Shown here piece after piece: positions 10,884 to 22,712 of a stretch of DNA of 64,000 bases (the stretch's first letter is position 1; each line of letters starts with the position of its first letter). The position numbers were made by a program, and so were the translations under genes. Under the pieces are notes generated by a model that worked only from the letters and a program-made list of their open reading frames with translations, was not told the origin of the DNA and searched no databases. This DNA is from Ypsolopha sequella (Eukaryota; Arthropoda; Insecta; Lepidoptera; Ypsolophidae): the NCBI GenBank assembly GCA_934047225.1, contig OW203988.1, forward strand, positions 1,302,001-1,366,000, written 5' to 3'.

Positions 10884-11860
10884 ATCTTCTTCTTATTCCA
10901 ATGCCTTCTTTTATAGGTGGCTGGCCATATTATAGCTACTTGGGCCTGTGATGTTGTGGCTTGGAAGAGTTCAGTGATACTCATAGTAAACCATTCGGCA
11001 ACATTTTGAAGCCATTTTGTTTGTAGGATGAGCTGCAGCTGGTTCGCTGCTCTTGATCTGACTGCGGTTTCCTGCTTTTTATGGTATATTAGAGCTCTAA
11101 GCTTTGCTCATTTTTTCCAACACTGAGTCATTTCTGATTCTATATTCGGGATGTTTTCAGCATTTTTCAATAGACCCACATTTCGAAGGTTTTTAGACGT
11201 TTACCAAAAGTCTTAAATAATATTCACGCTTCTACTCCGTAAAGAAACATTGAAAATATATATTACCGTACTAAACAGCATCTTATGGGTAGTTTGAGAC
11301 TTCGGTTGCAAACAGGGTGAGAAGTGTGTTGAGTCTAAGAAAATTATGCGACATCTGACTTCTGCACTGTGTCCTCTTGGTCGATAACTCTACATAAACG
11401 AAATATAAATTATTTACAAGAAAGGAATCTCTCAAGCGGCTAGTTCTTAACGCTGAGTTTAATGTTCAGACTATTTTGTGCTTTAATTGATTACACGTGA
11501 TTGGGCAGTTACGGCAGATGCTCCATCGAGCTGGCTAGTAGAATGTTGTCATCGACGTATCGGATGTATTAATCAGCTGCGGCAGATGCTCCATCGAGCT
11601 GGCTAGTAGAATGGTGTCATCGACGTATCGGATGTATTAATCAGCTGCGGCAGATGCTCCATCGAGCGGGCTAGTAGAATGGTATTATCGGCATATCGGA
11701 TGTTGTATGTATCGGATGTACTGAGCAGCTGCGGCAGATGCTTCATTGAGCTATCTGGGAGAATGATATCATTGGTGTATCGGATGTTGTATGTATCGAA
11801 TGATTGAGTCTTCAAGAGCTTCTTAAAAATATTTTCGGCGTAGAAGTTGAATAGAAAATA
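10884..11860 (-). pseudogene. Decayed non-LTR retrotransposon (RT to C-terminus)
   Basis: Read on the minus strand, the region contains degenerate RT sequence. RYADN/YTND motifs followed by ILLARSMEHLPQL (about 11640-11770) correspond to the RT active-site YADD block. Further downstream a FLYGVEA motif (about 11240) is typical of the post-RT region of LINEs. Many stops and shifts interrupt the frame. The 3' end is near 10884, with a TCTTCTTCTT-like stretch on the plus strand. The RT block itself has been tandemly repeated (see 11512-11805). It lacks a 5' end. Clade is uncertain (RTE- or CR1-like). Confidence 0.55.
11512..11805. repeat. Tandem repeats of an RT active-site segment
   Basis: Four units start at 11512, 11580, 11648 and 11732 (CGGCAGATGCTCCATCGAGC). 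The first two periods are 68 bp and the third is 84 bp, owing to an added TGTTGTATGTATCGGA-like stretch. On the minus strand the 84-bp period is 28 codons and repeats DTYNIRYADN...MEHLPQL. The RT YADD neighbourhood has therefore been locally amplified in a dead LINE. Confidence 0.8.
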
Positions 11861-14034
11861 TTTTAATTACGCCTAATTACGATATTAGATTTTATAATAT
11901 AAATTTAATATTTCTTTACAAAGATAATTAATTAATTTGATACTTTTTCTGCTAATTTTCCTGGAAAATTCCATCTCATTAGGGGTTCCCAAGAATTCAA
12001 TGAATACAAAATGTGTTCAATTAAGAAAAAGGGAAAATTATTAAATTTTATAAATATAAAAGAATATTTTGCTACAATTATTCATTTTTTCATTCATTAA
12101 TTTATTTATGAATATATATAAATCACATGATGTTAAAAAGATGTTACAAAGAATATAAGTTTCACTATAATTTCAACAATGAGTTGTAGCATGAAATTCA
12201 TAAAAATATATATTTTATCTATGGCCCTAGTTATTATTAAACCTAATTTTGTATTTTTAATTTATCACTTCTCATTGATTAAACATACAATTAACATAAC
12301 ATAAAATTAACACAATACAATAAATCAGATTATTAAATTCAAAGTTATTTTCTCGCTAGTTTGTCTGTCACAAATCGCGACGCGGCGTCGGGCACTCAGA
12401 CACCGTCCGAGTTGATTATTCTATATCTAGCCGCAGATTGCGAGCAATCAATAACTGTTCACTTGTACTAATAACTGTTGACGTTGTGTTATTTTATTGA
12501 AATAGACTGCGGAAATTTATATGAACGGATGGTATACGTTTAATGGTAATTATATTACCAATGACGAGTGGGATATTGCAAGTTAAGTCCTTTTGTAGAT
12601 TTAAGTGGTTTGTCGGTTATAACAACATAATCAAAAATAACACAATCATTGTGAGATCTTGAAAGATTCTTTAAACAGAAAGAAAATAGATTTTGTGTAA
12701 TTAAGTTATCTAACGAGCTTAAAGTTTAGCTCACTATAGAACTTCCAGTTTTTTAAAGTACCGCATCTCAAAATAAAAAAAAATGTCTGTCAAGACCCTT
12801 TTTTCGGGTCCCGTGATAGATATCAATTTTAAACTGATACCTCCCACAGAAGTCTACGCTCTTATTGTGCTTATACAAAAACAGGCTGCTGAAAAAAGTT
12901 ATTGCCTTTTACGGAATCAACTTGGCTCAGAATTTGTAATAAAACCTATGGGGCAATTCCAGTTTACTTAGAAACTTGAAATTCCATTCACGTTTATTAA
13001 AAAATCTAAAAATTTCTTACATGAATAATTCAAGAACTTAATTGAGATTTTATTCATTAGACCGTAGGGATACATCGAGTTTAATGCATCGTAAGTGTTA
13101 AGTTAATCTAGTAGTATCTGGTATACAACTATACGTCGAATCCATACATCCATATCAAGTAGCGGTTACGACATAACTCGACATTTATTGTCATTGAAGT
13201 CAACAACAATAATACGTGAGCGTATATCTATTTCTAAAATATTTTAGTATATCAGCATACGCAAGTTTTCTTAGTATTTGTATTTCCTTTTGATTGGCTT
13301 TTCTAAGAGTGCAGAATTGAGTTTTACCCGCAGATTACGAGATAAAGATAGCAATAAGAGGTAATAGTGAAGTCAAGGGCTCATCTACACCCTTTGAACC
13401 TATAAGTAACTGCGAGTTAAACAATACTGAAGGTCAAACAGCCATATCACATTGCAAGACCAATATATAAATTACAAAAAAGACTGGAGATGAGGTTATT
13501 CAGGTTTTTTTAAAGTGCAAAATCTCTGTTCGACGTCTGAGCTCATCGATCCATAAAGTCGCTCAGTCACTGGAATTGTGCATTTCTATCGCAAACGAAC
13601 TGAGAAATCATACGAGACACCACAAAGAGTCCTTAAGTAGCCTCAAACGATTCTCTGATCAGAGGTCGTGACTCGCTGCCGACGACTGCTCTTTGAGTGC
13701 TGGTGCAAGCCACGAGAGGACGAGGACTTCCGCTGGTGTCGAGATATGTATGTATATCACGAAATGTCCGGTTGTGTGCAGGATATTTGTGATACTCTGT
13801 TCATGGGCGTGGGTGGCCTCTATGAAAGATAGACCGATAATACTGTCACTTACAATGTCAACGCATGCGTTTTACTAATATATTATTTTCTGTTGTTAAA
13901 CTCAATTATAATAATTTTAACTTAACGGGCGCTTACGAAGAACGGTCAGAGAAACTTATTCCTGACCTGATTCCTGATGTCTTTTCTAAATACTACTTAA
14001 ACACCAGCTATTTTCATTATTGAATGTGTGATAT
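11861..14034. other. Mostly AT-rich DNA, no gene recognised
   Basis: 11861-12360 is very AT-rich. A 62-codon frame at 12783-12971 has moderate codon-like composition but no domain I recognise. 13540-13780 is locally GC-richer (GTGACTCGCTGCCGACGACTG, about 13660) and could be old coding or regulatory DNA. No gene is claimed. Confidence 0.4.
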
Positions 14035-14410
14035 ATTATTATATATAAATATAAATATTGCGTGTGCAATACAACAACGCCTTTAGGTTGCTGTTGCGGC
14101 TGCCGCGATTCTGCAGTGCATCTGGCATGTTTGCGGAGGCGCGTACAGATGATTTCTACGCCATAATGCGCAAGAAAACTGCCTCTATGCTACTCAGACT
14201 ACGGGGCAGTGGCAACGGCATCCTGAAGACGATTGCGGACCAAATGGATTGTCCCATCCAGAAATTCTGGATGGAAAGATCCATTGGGTTATTTAAATAA
14301 TCAATTATATACATGTTCCCTTCTTTTACTAACCTAGTTTTAAGCCTAACACTAACCTACCTATGGATTTTTAATCTGAAAATAAACAGTCATTTATTTA
14401 TTTATTTATT
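14035..14410 (+). pseudogene. 5'-truncated LINE 3' end
   Basis: An 80-codon frame (14058-14300) contains NAFRLLLRLPRFCSASGMFAE, then ARTDDFYAIMRKK and ILKTIADQMDCP. I recognise this as the C-terminal tail of a common lepidopteran non-LTR retrotransposon ORF. It is followed by a 3' UTR with AATAAA (about 14382) and a (TTTA)n tail (about 14392-14410). The 5' part is absent, as expected after incomplete target-primed reverse transcription. The first ATG is internal to the original ORF. Confidence 0.6.
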
Positions 14411-15111
14411 ATTTTACTGAGACTCCGAATTCAGTTTGTGTGAGCTCTGACCTTTTTTGTAATTTTTATGTAAATTTTGTAGGTAACTGACCGACGTCAC
14501 TAGTGAAACTTGATGACTTGTCCCACAGATCTGCAGGCGCGGCGGATGTGGGCTGGCTTCGCTCCGTGCCCAGAAATCAGATTTATCCAGCGGTCAAATT
14601 CAATTGTGACAAACGAGAAATTGACTCAAAATTCGCGACTCGCAGCCGCCGCTCGCGAGCTTTACATTTTTACAGAAAATGTTCATATTTTTCGTCTTCT
14701 GTGACTAGCTTGTGCTTGATTTCAATAAATCTGAAAAAAAATATTGTAGAAATGTTTTTCTTGTTTTAATATGGACAAATAGAATAAAATACCCATTTCA
14801 TGAGGTAGTGCGAAAAGTTGCGTCAGAAAAGTGTTATAGCTATTTAGCAAATACCAATATTGTTTTCATTTCATTTTAAAATCCTTATTACTAAGAAGCA
14901 CGAGATTTGATTATTTTATTGTTGTCTCTATACGAGTACGAAACAGCATATAGTTCGTTCGTAATATAGATATTTCTTAGTTGAGAATACTTTAGAATAA
15001 GAATAAATTTTATTTCTCTTGAGATATGATAGATACATAAGATCTGAAATTTTAAATTGAACAACATATTTCACCGGATTTGTTGTACCAAAATTAAGTC
15101 TAAACGTCAGT
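14411..15111. other. Intergenic; small GC-rich island at 14530-14670
   Basis: A GC-rich patch (CAGGCGCGGCGGATGTGGGC; GACTCGCAGCCGCCGCTCGC) lies in overlapping short frames (14503-14769) with no domain recognised. It could be part of an old exon or regulatory island. The rest is AT-rich. Confidence 0.3.
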
Positions 15112-15369
15112 CGTTTAGCGCAAAGTGCATTACTTAACGTTGTGTTTTTCGTTTAGAAGTTAAAAGTTGAAAAACAAATTGGTATGTGGCAATTATTCAG
15201 TAAAAGTGAGGTTTATAAAGCATGAGCTTCAAATTTAATGCAGAAATTCAAACTCTTGGTTTATAAATCTCAATAGTACTGGCTTATATTGCCACAGACC
15301 AAAACCTTTTTAAATTTGAAATTTTTAAAAAGGAACAACAAAGTTAAGTTATGCACTTTGCGCTAAGCA
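15112..15369. repeat. Foldback MITE, about 258 bp
   Basis: Terminal arms CGTTTAGCGCAAAGTGCATT (about 15112) and AATGCACTTTGCGCTAAGC-like (ATGCACTTTGCGCTAAGC, about 15351-15368) are inverted copies. Imperfect complementarity continues inwards (TTGGTATGTGGCAATTATTC with GGCTTATATTGCCACAGACC). Confidence 0.7.
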
Positions 15370-16136
15370 AATGACAAGCTATTTGAAATTACAATAAATA
15401 GGAATAATTAACTATTAAATTATATAAGATGCATATTTAAAACATTAAAGTACCTACCCATTTGCAACATTAGGGTACATAATTTTATTTCTTGGTAAAA
15501 AAATCAAAATACTTAACTTACAACGTACTCGTATTTTAATTTAACAGAATAAAAAGTTTAATTTAATATAAATTTACATAGTGTACCTTCAAAAAGCCTA
15601 TGAGGCAAATTTCTTATCATTGTGGGTATAGTTTATTAAATAATGTAATTGCTATTGGATAGCAACTACGGCAATATATGTAATTGGATAGCAACTACGG
15701 CGATATAAATGGATAGCAACATCGGCGATATAATAGAAAGGTGAAATATTTTAGCAAGGAAGTTTTGCATCATATAATCTCTCAAAAAATATTTTAGTAA
15801 AAATATTTTAGTAAATCACATTCCTACATACTCATATAGTCTCCAAAGACCACAGAAACCTGACACTTCTATAAAAACCAAGAAACCGAACAAATCGAAT
15901 AACATTACCGAAACATAAAAAAAATATTAGATCAAACCGCGCGGCGCGCCCCTGTTCATAAATTCACCAAATATTTGTGCAAATTTTTCTCCTCATTTCT
16001 ACGAGCAGTATCTCTTACGTGACAAAAGAAACCAAGCCTTTGTGATAAGGTAATAGAATTCAGATTGAAAAGCAATCATATCTCAATCCATTCGGAAGGC
16101 CTGGGGCGTAGATTGGGCTGTAGTAATTCATCTTTA
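15370..16136. other. AT-rich DNA with a 3x short tandem repeat
   Basis: At about 15651-15732 three imperfect units of roughly 30 bp read GGATAGCAACTACGGCRATAT. A GC-rich patch, CGCGCGGCGCGCCCC, is at about 15937. No coding signal recognised. Confidence 0.45.
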
Positions 16137-16292
16137 TGTCGTTTGCCCGCTGGCAAGGCGGGCGCCGATGCGCGGGCGGGCGGCGGCGGCAGTGTTGGGC
16201 AGTTGATCACGAAGAGGACTTTTTTGAGTGCCCTCTTATAAGTCAGAACTAGAATTCTACTTTAGTTTCGACTTGGTGAGAGGGTAAAGGTA
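16137..16292 (+). promoter_or_regulatory. Possible TATA promoter with tiny first exon
   Basis: A CpG-rich block (about 16140-16200, GGCGGGCGCCGATGCGCGGG) is followed by TATAAG at 16237. An Inr-like TTTAGTTTC has its A about 26 bp downstream (16263), and a consensus 5' splice donor AAAGGTAAGTT follows at 16286-16296. Spacing suits an insect core promoter with a noncoding first exon of about 27 nt. No downstream exon is identified, so this is only a candidate. Confidence 0.2.
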
Positions 16293-16651
16293 AGTTGTGG
16301 TTTCTAAAAACAAAGATAATATATGTTTCGTGTTTTTGATACACAATAAGAGTATTAAGGGATAAAAAAGAAAAAGCTTTTAAGTCTGCCTCAACGTTGT
16401 TGGAGTATCAAAAGGATTATGTCACTATTTACATTATTTATTTTTTACTATGTTTGTTGCTAGCGTTTTCATTTGTACGAGAGATATCATTTACTGAATA
16501 CCGATTTTTTTCTACCTTATTCTTCAAAACAATCACTATTTAAAAGTTGCTTAGTGATCAAATTAAGTTCTTATTACAACGTAATGAAACATAGTTTGAG
16601 TTTTTGTTGAGATTTAAAGTCACGTGGACAAAAATTACAGTGAGAATTAGG

Positions 16652-16870
16652 TTTCGGATTCGAATCCTATTTCAGAGCTCCACACATCCAGATTTTATTT
16701 CCATCTGCATTGTTAAAATTTAGAATGTTCATTAATAAGATAACTAATGATAAACATATCATTGCAGTATAGAAACGCAGACAGAAAAGTTAATCTGGAT
16801 GTGAGGAGCTCTGAACCGGGATTCGAACCCGGGACCTCTCCCTTACCGGGCGATTGCTCTATCAATCTCT
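16652..16870. repeat. Inverted repeat built on a tRNA-derived sequence
   Basis: Inverted arms 16652-16711 and 16778-16831 share GATTCGAATCC/GGATTCGAACCC, TTCAGAGCTCC and CACATCCAGATT. Beyond the right arm, the minus strand reads AGAGCAATCGCCCGGTAAGG then GGTCCCGGGTTCGAATCCCG. This is a tRNA-like 3' two-thirds with a canonical B-box. The left arm ends just past its B-box. It looks like two opposed SINE or tRNA-like heads. Confidence 0.65.
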
Positions 16871-16884
16871 CTCATTTGCTCTAA

Positions 16885-17200
16885 TTGCTCTATTTTTTAT
16901 TAACAAGTTTTGCCTTAGAATGAAAGTAGAGTGACGAAAGAAATTTATGGTGCGCAAGTCGAAGATAAAGCTCGACCAGGCTGCCCTTGAAGGATGTATG
17001 CTGACCAAATTGGTGACATACTGAAGAAGGGCCAAGGGTCAAAAGTACTTGGAATAGAAGAGATTGTACGACTAGAGTGATGGGTGTGGAAGAGGTCAAA
17101 GAGATGTGTCTGGATCGTAGCAGGTAGAAATCTGTAGTCTCTGCCTACCCCTCTGAGAAACAGGCGTGAGTATATATATATATAACATATGTATGGATGT
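16885..17200 (+). pseudogene. LINE (RTE-like) 3' fragment
   Basis: The plus strand reads GGGCCAAGGGTCAAAAGTAC...GAAGAGGTCAAAGAGATGTG, then TGGATCGTAGCAGGTAGAAATC and CTCTGCCTACCCCTCTGAG. This is a decayed match to the C-terminal coding end (DRS.W.SV.SAYP) of a widespread lepidopteran non-LTR element as I recall it. It is followed by a (TA)n tail at about 17171-17186. Several stops interrupt it. A shorter relative is at 25250-25370. Confidence 0.5.
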
Positions 17201-19382
17201 AAGTTTTATCTTAAAATATAAATCAGACTTTATTTTGAAGTGAACTTGCTTTGTTATTACTTCTACAGGGTAAAAACCACGACAAATGAAAAACCAGTTA
17301 GTTCTTCCAAAAGCTACAAAAATTATTGTCTAGACAAGACAGTTATCGGCAGTTACATTGCAATTACTTCCTGGTACGATTTAGTGTTGGCATTGCATCC
17401 CCCGGGTCACCCCCAAGTCACCCCCGAGTGCTTCCGAGTCACTCCGAGTCGAACCGAATCGTCCCAAAGTTACTTTTGCTACCATTATGGCGCAAGAGGT
17501 CCATCGCATAACGAAAGAGATAAATGTATGTGATAATGATAACGTAGTGCATGTCCAGGTAGTGCGATGAATCAAGAAGAGATAAATTCACACAACAGAG
17601 TTTTGGAAAAAAAAAACATTTGTTTTAGATAATACTGAAAACAGTCATTATTGTTATTTTTACTTTCTTAATTATGACAGATTACTGTTTTTGAACAAAA
17701 AACAGCCTTCACTTTGCATTTTTTTTTTCTATGCAGCAAATTTTTACGTTTTAGGCTTTTTCATTGTCTTGAAAAAGGCCTTTAAACATTTTTTTTTTTC
17801 AGAACCCTGTCTGTTGTAACTATGGAATAATACTGTTTCAAAAACTTCTTTTTTGGTACCTATTTCATATAATAGGCATAAATAGGCATAAGCATAAAAT
17901 AGGCATAAATTGAAGCCAAAAAATAAAATTCACAATTAAATTTACAAAAACAACGAAGTTGAAATTTTAATGAAAATCAGACCTATGAACATCTCAATTA
18001 ATTGTCAAGTAGAAGCACGTTGATAAATATTGAAAAAAATTTTGCATGTAACGAAAGGTTAAATTTTAATGATTTGTGATTATATTTAGAAAACAAATTT
18101 AAACCATGCTTTTCTTTTTAATCTATAAAAATAACAAGGAAAAATAATGTACTATTTCACTTTAAGAGACATTGTCAGAACGATCTTCCATCTTACATGC
18201 ATATATAACATGCGTCTCATTTATTTAAGTCGTGTGTCCGACCACCTAACTGGTAATATTCCGACGAGGACATTCCTGTAGGTGCCCATTTCGCCTCAGG
18301 CCGGCTCGGAAGTGCAGTCGCAATTCGTTCTACGTCCGCGGGAACCCTGAGGCTAAACTATGGGTGGCCTTAAAAACCGTTGCAGAATTCAATATCTAGT
18401 AACATTTCTCAAACGTTTTGTTCTTTGCTGGGAATTTATTGGATGAAGTACTACCTACCTACTTGTTTGAAACTTGCGAGTGTTTTCTCTTGAATTAAGA
18501 GGCCGGCAGAGAAATTCTAGTTCATACAAAAGAAATACCAAAACCATTTGTAAATCATAAAGGTATATTCTTAAGGGGATCGAAAATACAAACAGAAATA
18601 AAATGTCAGCTTTCGGATGATTTTGTTGCAATAATTAGGTTACGTATAGCCATAAAAAAAATACATGTTTTTGGTTGAACTTTAAGGTATTCATTTTCCA
18701 CAAACCACGTTAATCGATTCATATTTGTACTGTCAATGAATTTTTTTGTAACCCTCTATTGCACACTTTTTATCGATTTTGTTTCAGGTATCGCTTTCGC
18801 GATTTTGTTGGTTTTTTTTAAATAAAATTAGTGTGAATGATATCTATTCATTTTCCAAATACCACGTTATTCGGGTCAAAAAAAGCACCCCCTTTTTCCA
18901 AAAATACGTAAATCCACTGATGCAGTCAGCGGCAGCAAGATATTGTCAGTCTACGCCTAGCGTTGGCGCCCGTAAGACGTGGAACCTGTGCCCTTTTTTG
19001 CAAGCTATAAATATCTCCCAAAACTACTTCAAAACACATTGAAATTAATTTTATAAAGTAATATTTCGAGGAGCATCATATTCCTGCCGTTAAAAACTCA
19101 ACAAAATATGCGTATGAGTGATTTAGCTACATCGTGCCATAGTCATAACAACAAAACTGAATGAATTTGGAATGAATTCATACTTTTATGCGGGACAATA
19201 ATATATGTTACTCTAAAAGAATAATTTTGTAATCGTTATTGAAACCCAAATTAATTTACTTATACTTACTGAGATCTGTAACAAAGGTCAATGACCTTTT
19301 CGTGAAATTACCCTGTAGTATTGGCTCACCATTTCAGGTCCAAATAAGTGAAGTTTTTTGCAAATTATATAGGTACACTTAC
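17201..19382. other. Intergenic; unrecognised GC-rich patches
   Basis: 17398-17465 is GC-rich with internal repeats (GAGTCACTCCGAGTCG; GTCACCCCCAAGTCACCCCC). 18220-18370 is another complex patch (CCTCAGGCCGGCTCGGAAG). Frames at 17240-17533 and 18779-19042 have no recognisable domain. The remainder is AT-rich. Confidence 0.35.
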
Positions 19383-21145
19383 TTGGGATAAATCGCCAAG
19401 CATTTAAAATATAGAAATTTATTTTGAAATATTTACAGTGCATGGCAAAATTACTAGATCGTAGATAATCCTGTCGGTACATGTTCAGGTTCTGTTACGC
19501 AAAATGAAAACAATGAAACTCTTTTAGGATTAATTTGTTATCCCTATGTTTGTCTGTCTGTCCGTTTGTCTAGACAATTTTTTCTGGGTAAAATTAATAA
19601 ATACCAATATAAACGGCCCTCTATAGAGCTGTAAAAACATACTTTTGACGTTTTTATTTATATTACGTTTTAGGTTTTTACATTTTTTTTTTACGTTTTT
19701 CATACAAATTTTCTCACTATGAAAATGTAGGGATGAACACTTGAGATAATATTTTGCATTTAAAAGTCAACACAGAAAGGAATTGTTGAACAAATAATGT
19801 AAAAAATATGAAAACCATGTTGTTCTATTCTAAAGGGATTAATTATCTACTGTTCAATGTGGCGATAGCTTTGTTTATTTTTTTCCTTGAATTATTTTTT
19901 ACTAAGATAACAAATAATTTAATACAAGGTTTTCCTTAAGAGGTCCCTTTACCCCTGTATTTTTCTTAAAATTCATACAATAGTTATAAACCGAATGTGA
20001 AGTCTACAGCTTATTTTCTTCATATCTTTTTTCATGAGTATATTCTAGTGACATCTAACTACGTCTCTATACAGCCCAAAAAGCAAAATTTGGTAAAACA
20101 CCATCATAATAGCTGTCAGGATATCGTCAATATTGCCTCGTTTTTACGCAAAGTTTAACAAGTTTGTATATTTTTATCTATACCGGAAATAAAAAAGACA
20201 GAAATACAGGCGTCGTTCATGTTAAGATGACTAAGTTTACACACTTTGCTAAGTATAAACAATTACCGTTTCATGGAAAACTGTTTTGACCTGAAACCAT
20301 TTCACAAATTCAATTAACTTATTTTGAATATCTTGTCATTTTGCACTTCTTGATGAGAAATACAATTTCAATAAGTAAAAATACAACTTTTAGTTAAGAA
20401 AACTTATAGTTAAAAGTCTGCTGTATGCATTAACATATTTTTAATTATATTACAATAGTAATAAAATAATTGGCTTATCCGTCGTCGTGATACCAGCCGT
20501 AAATTTCTTAAATAATCTGATATCACGCTTATGGAAAACCCAATTATTTTGAAGATACCATAATATCATTAAAATATGTTTATGCATATAGCAAACTTTT
20601 AACAATAAATTGTCTTAGCTAAAAGTTGTACTTTACCGTTATAATTATTTCTTAATATTTTGTTACAAATTCGGAGAAATAGCCCTTAAGGAAAACGTTG
20701 TATGAAAATATTTGTTATCTTTGTAACAAAGAAAGAAAAAAATAATAAACAAAGCTATCGCCACATTGAACAAACAGTAAATTATTAATCCCTTTAGAAT
20801 AGAAAGATATGGTTTTATATTTTTTACATTATTTGTTCTAGAGTTCCTTTCTGTGCTTTCTTTCAAATGCAAAATATTATGTAAAGTGTTGATCTCTATA
20901 TTTTCATAAGGAGAAAATTTGTATGAAAAAGTTAAACAAAAGGCCATAAAAACGTTATAATATGTATATTTTACAGGGCTGTAAATATTAGCATTTATTG
21001 ATTTTACCCAGAAAAATTGCCTAGACAAACGGACAAACAGACAAACATAGGGACAACAAATTAATCCTAAAAGAGTTTTGTTTTTTCATTTTGCGTAAAG
21101 AGACCTGAACATTTCAAACACTTGGCGATTTATCGCAAGGGTAAA
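19383..21145. repeat. Large inverted repeat (about 1.76 kb foldback)
   Basis: The left arm 19383-19950 and right arm 20690-21145 are imperfect reverse complements. Shared blocks include GATAAATCGCCAAGC/GCTTGGCGATTTATC-type, CAAAATGAAAACAATGAAAC, TTTGTCTGTCTGTCCGTTTG, TTCAATGTGGCGATAGC and AAGGTTTTCCTTAAG. The left arm has about 75 extra bp near 19406-19480. The centre holds a family A palindromic MITE. The minus-strand frame at 20663-21028 falls within the arm and is not a supported gene. Element class unknown. Confidence 0.75.
20320..20692. repeat. Palindromic MITE, family A (copy 2)
   Basis: Shares GTGATACCAGCCGTAAATTTC, CTGATATCACGCTTATGGAA, TATGCATATAGCAAACTTTT and the terminus CGGAGAAATAGCCCTTAAG with the copy at 58467-58833. 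It occupies the centre of the large inverted repeat, so either the MITE inserted there or the foldback grew around it. Confidence 0.65.
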
Positions 21146-22332
21146 CAGGTGTCCCAAAAGTCAACGCTTTCCCTTGGAAGGCTGGTAGGCCAGCTCATGA
21201 CTGACCAGAATATCAAATTATGACCTCAGCAAAAAGTAGATAGTCTTCGAGTTGATGGTACTTTTATAAATTCGAATAGATTTTTGAGAGTCAAAGCTAA
21301 CCAGTTCTAAATTCTAAGAATAAAATTTTTGTTGCGCAACTCTGAATAGTCATGCTATTGATAAAGTCAAAAATAAACCTTGAAATGCTGTTACATCAGG
21401 AAGAAAAATAAAAACCCAATTTATGAGCAATTTTTTGTAATTAGGTTAGTTCGATACCACACCCTGAAAAAAAATGTCATATGTTAGTTTTGCAAATTGT
21501 CTTAAATAACGGCTCATCAAATATTGTTTTTCAAATGATCTGGCAATTTCTGTGTATTACTTTTGAAAAAAAAGTTATTGCTATTTTACTACCAAAGGAG
21601 CTGCGTATTTTTTAAAATAATTTGAATTTAGAATGAAAGAGTGGCGGGCAGTAAAAATATTTGACGTTCATTAGAAATGCCATTTAACACGCGTTAGGGT
21701 GAGATAAATAGTGACGCTATTTAAAATGAGTTGGAATGAGATAGGAACGCAGTTAAACGTGGTTGAATGAGAGAGGCATAATTGATATAGGCTACAGTGA
21801 GATAGGTAGTGACGTGGTGCATTCCTTCCGAGAATATTTGTTAGTTTCCACTTTTTGTAATAACAACTTTAGTAAAAATTTTTTGTAAAGAAATTTTTGG
21901 TCCAATTTATTTTCCCGCAAGTGTAAAACCAGCTCAACGGGCGAAAAATATTTAAAGAATGGGTAATGGTGACAATTAACCGCCACAATATTATTATGTA
22001 TCTCTAAAGGAGTGTCTGAAATGTTCCGAGGGTCAACTGATAAATCAAACACTCAAAAAACCACTTTTAGCCGACCATAATAAACGATGATCGAAATACA
22101 GTAATAAATTAGATAAAATAAAATACGTATTACTTTTGACCCTGCCTCGTCCACTCTATTCGTATTTTTGCTATGGTGACGCGAACTTAGAGACCGGGAC
22201 GAATTTCCCCCCACGCGCTATCGTAAAATAGAATAAGCCACGCCCGGAACTGGTTTTTGTTTTGGCTATGTCATATTCTTAAGGTAGTGTGTATTGATTC
22301 CGATTGCATAACAGAACATATATTTTGAAAGT
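21146..22332. other. Intergenic, no gene recognised
   Basis: Begins just past the foldback with GGTGTCCCAAAAGTCAACG (21150), a motif often seen at insect transposon ends. The partner end was not found. The rest is AT-rich. The minus frame 21792-22052 shows no domain. Confidence 0.35.
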
Positions 22333-22516
22333 ACTAGGTATTGTTAATAAAGAACTTGTAATAAATATTAAATTTCATGGGTATCTCGTATAAAAAAAGT
22401 TCGTAGTAAAAGTTGTTCTATAACATTGACTGAATAAGCTCTTCAAATATGGTTACACCTTTCTGTTACACGTTGTATACCTACTTTGCAAAATAAACTA
22501 TTTGAATTTGAATTTG
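22333..22516 (+). repeat. Retroelement 3' tail and fragment shared with the 34-kb foldback
   Basis: 22333-22400 (ACTAGGTATTGTTAATAAAG, TTTCATGGGTATCTCGTA) matches part of the foldback at 34513-34575 and its inverted copy near 34075. It is followed by AATAAACTATTTGAATTTGAA (22492-22512), an A/T-rich retroelement-type tail with a TTTGAA repeat. Confidence 0.5.
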
Positions 22517-22632
22517 GTTTTTTAAAATATTACTTCTTATACACCTATTCAATTATAAATTAAAAACGTCAAAAATATATGATATTTTTACAAAAGTGGT
22601 AGCACTTTTGCATGTTGTAACGCTTTAATGGA

Positions 22633-22712
22633 TTTTAATATAATGTTGAAACTCGCTCGTCATGTTCACTTATTTTAATATAATGTTGAAACTCGCTCGT
22701 CATGTTCACTTA
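22633..22712. repeat. Direct duplication, 40 bp x 2
   Basis: TTTTAATATAATGTTGAAAC and the next 20 bases are repeated exactly at 22633 and 22673. Confidence 0.95.

Noticed and set aside
12783..12971. 62-codon frame with reasonable composition
   Set aside because: No recognisable domain, poly-A just before the ATG, and no splice or homology support.
17240..17533. 97-codon frame after a CAG acceptor-like site
   Set aside because: No domain; the Pro/Ser repeats come from GC-rich simple sequence, and the acceptor match alone is weak.
18779..19042. 87-codon frame ending ...NISQNYFKTH
   Set aside because: Low-complexity Phe/Ser-rich start and no recognisable domain; chance frame in AT-rich DNA.
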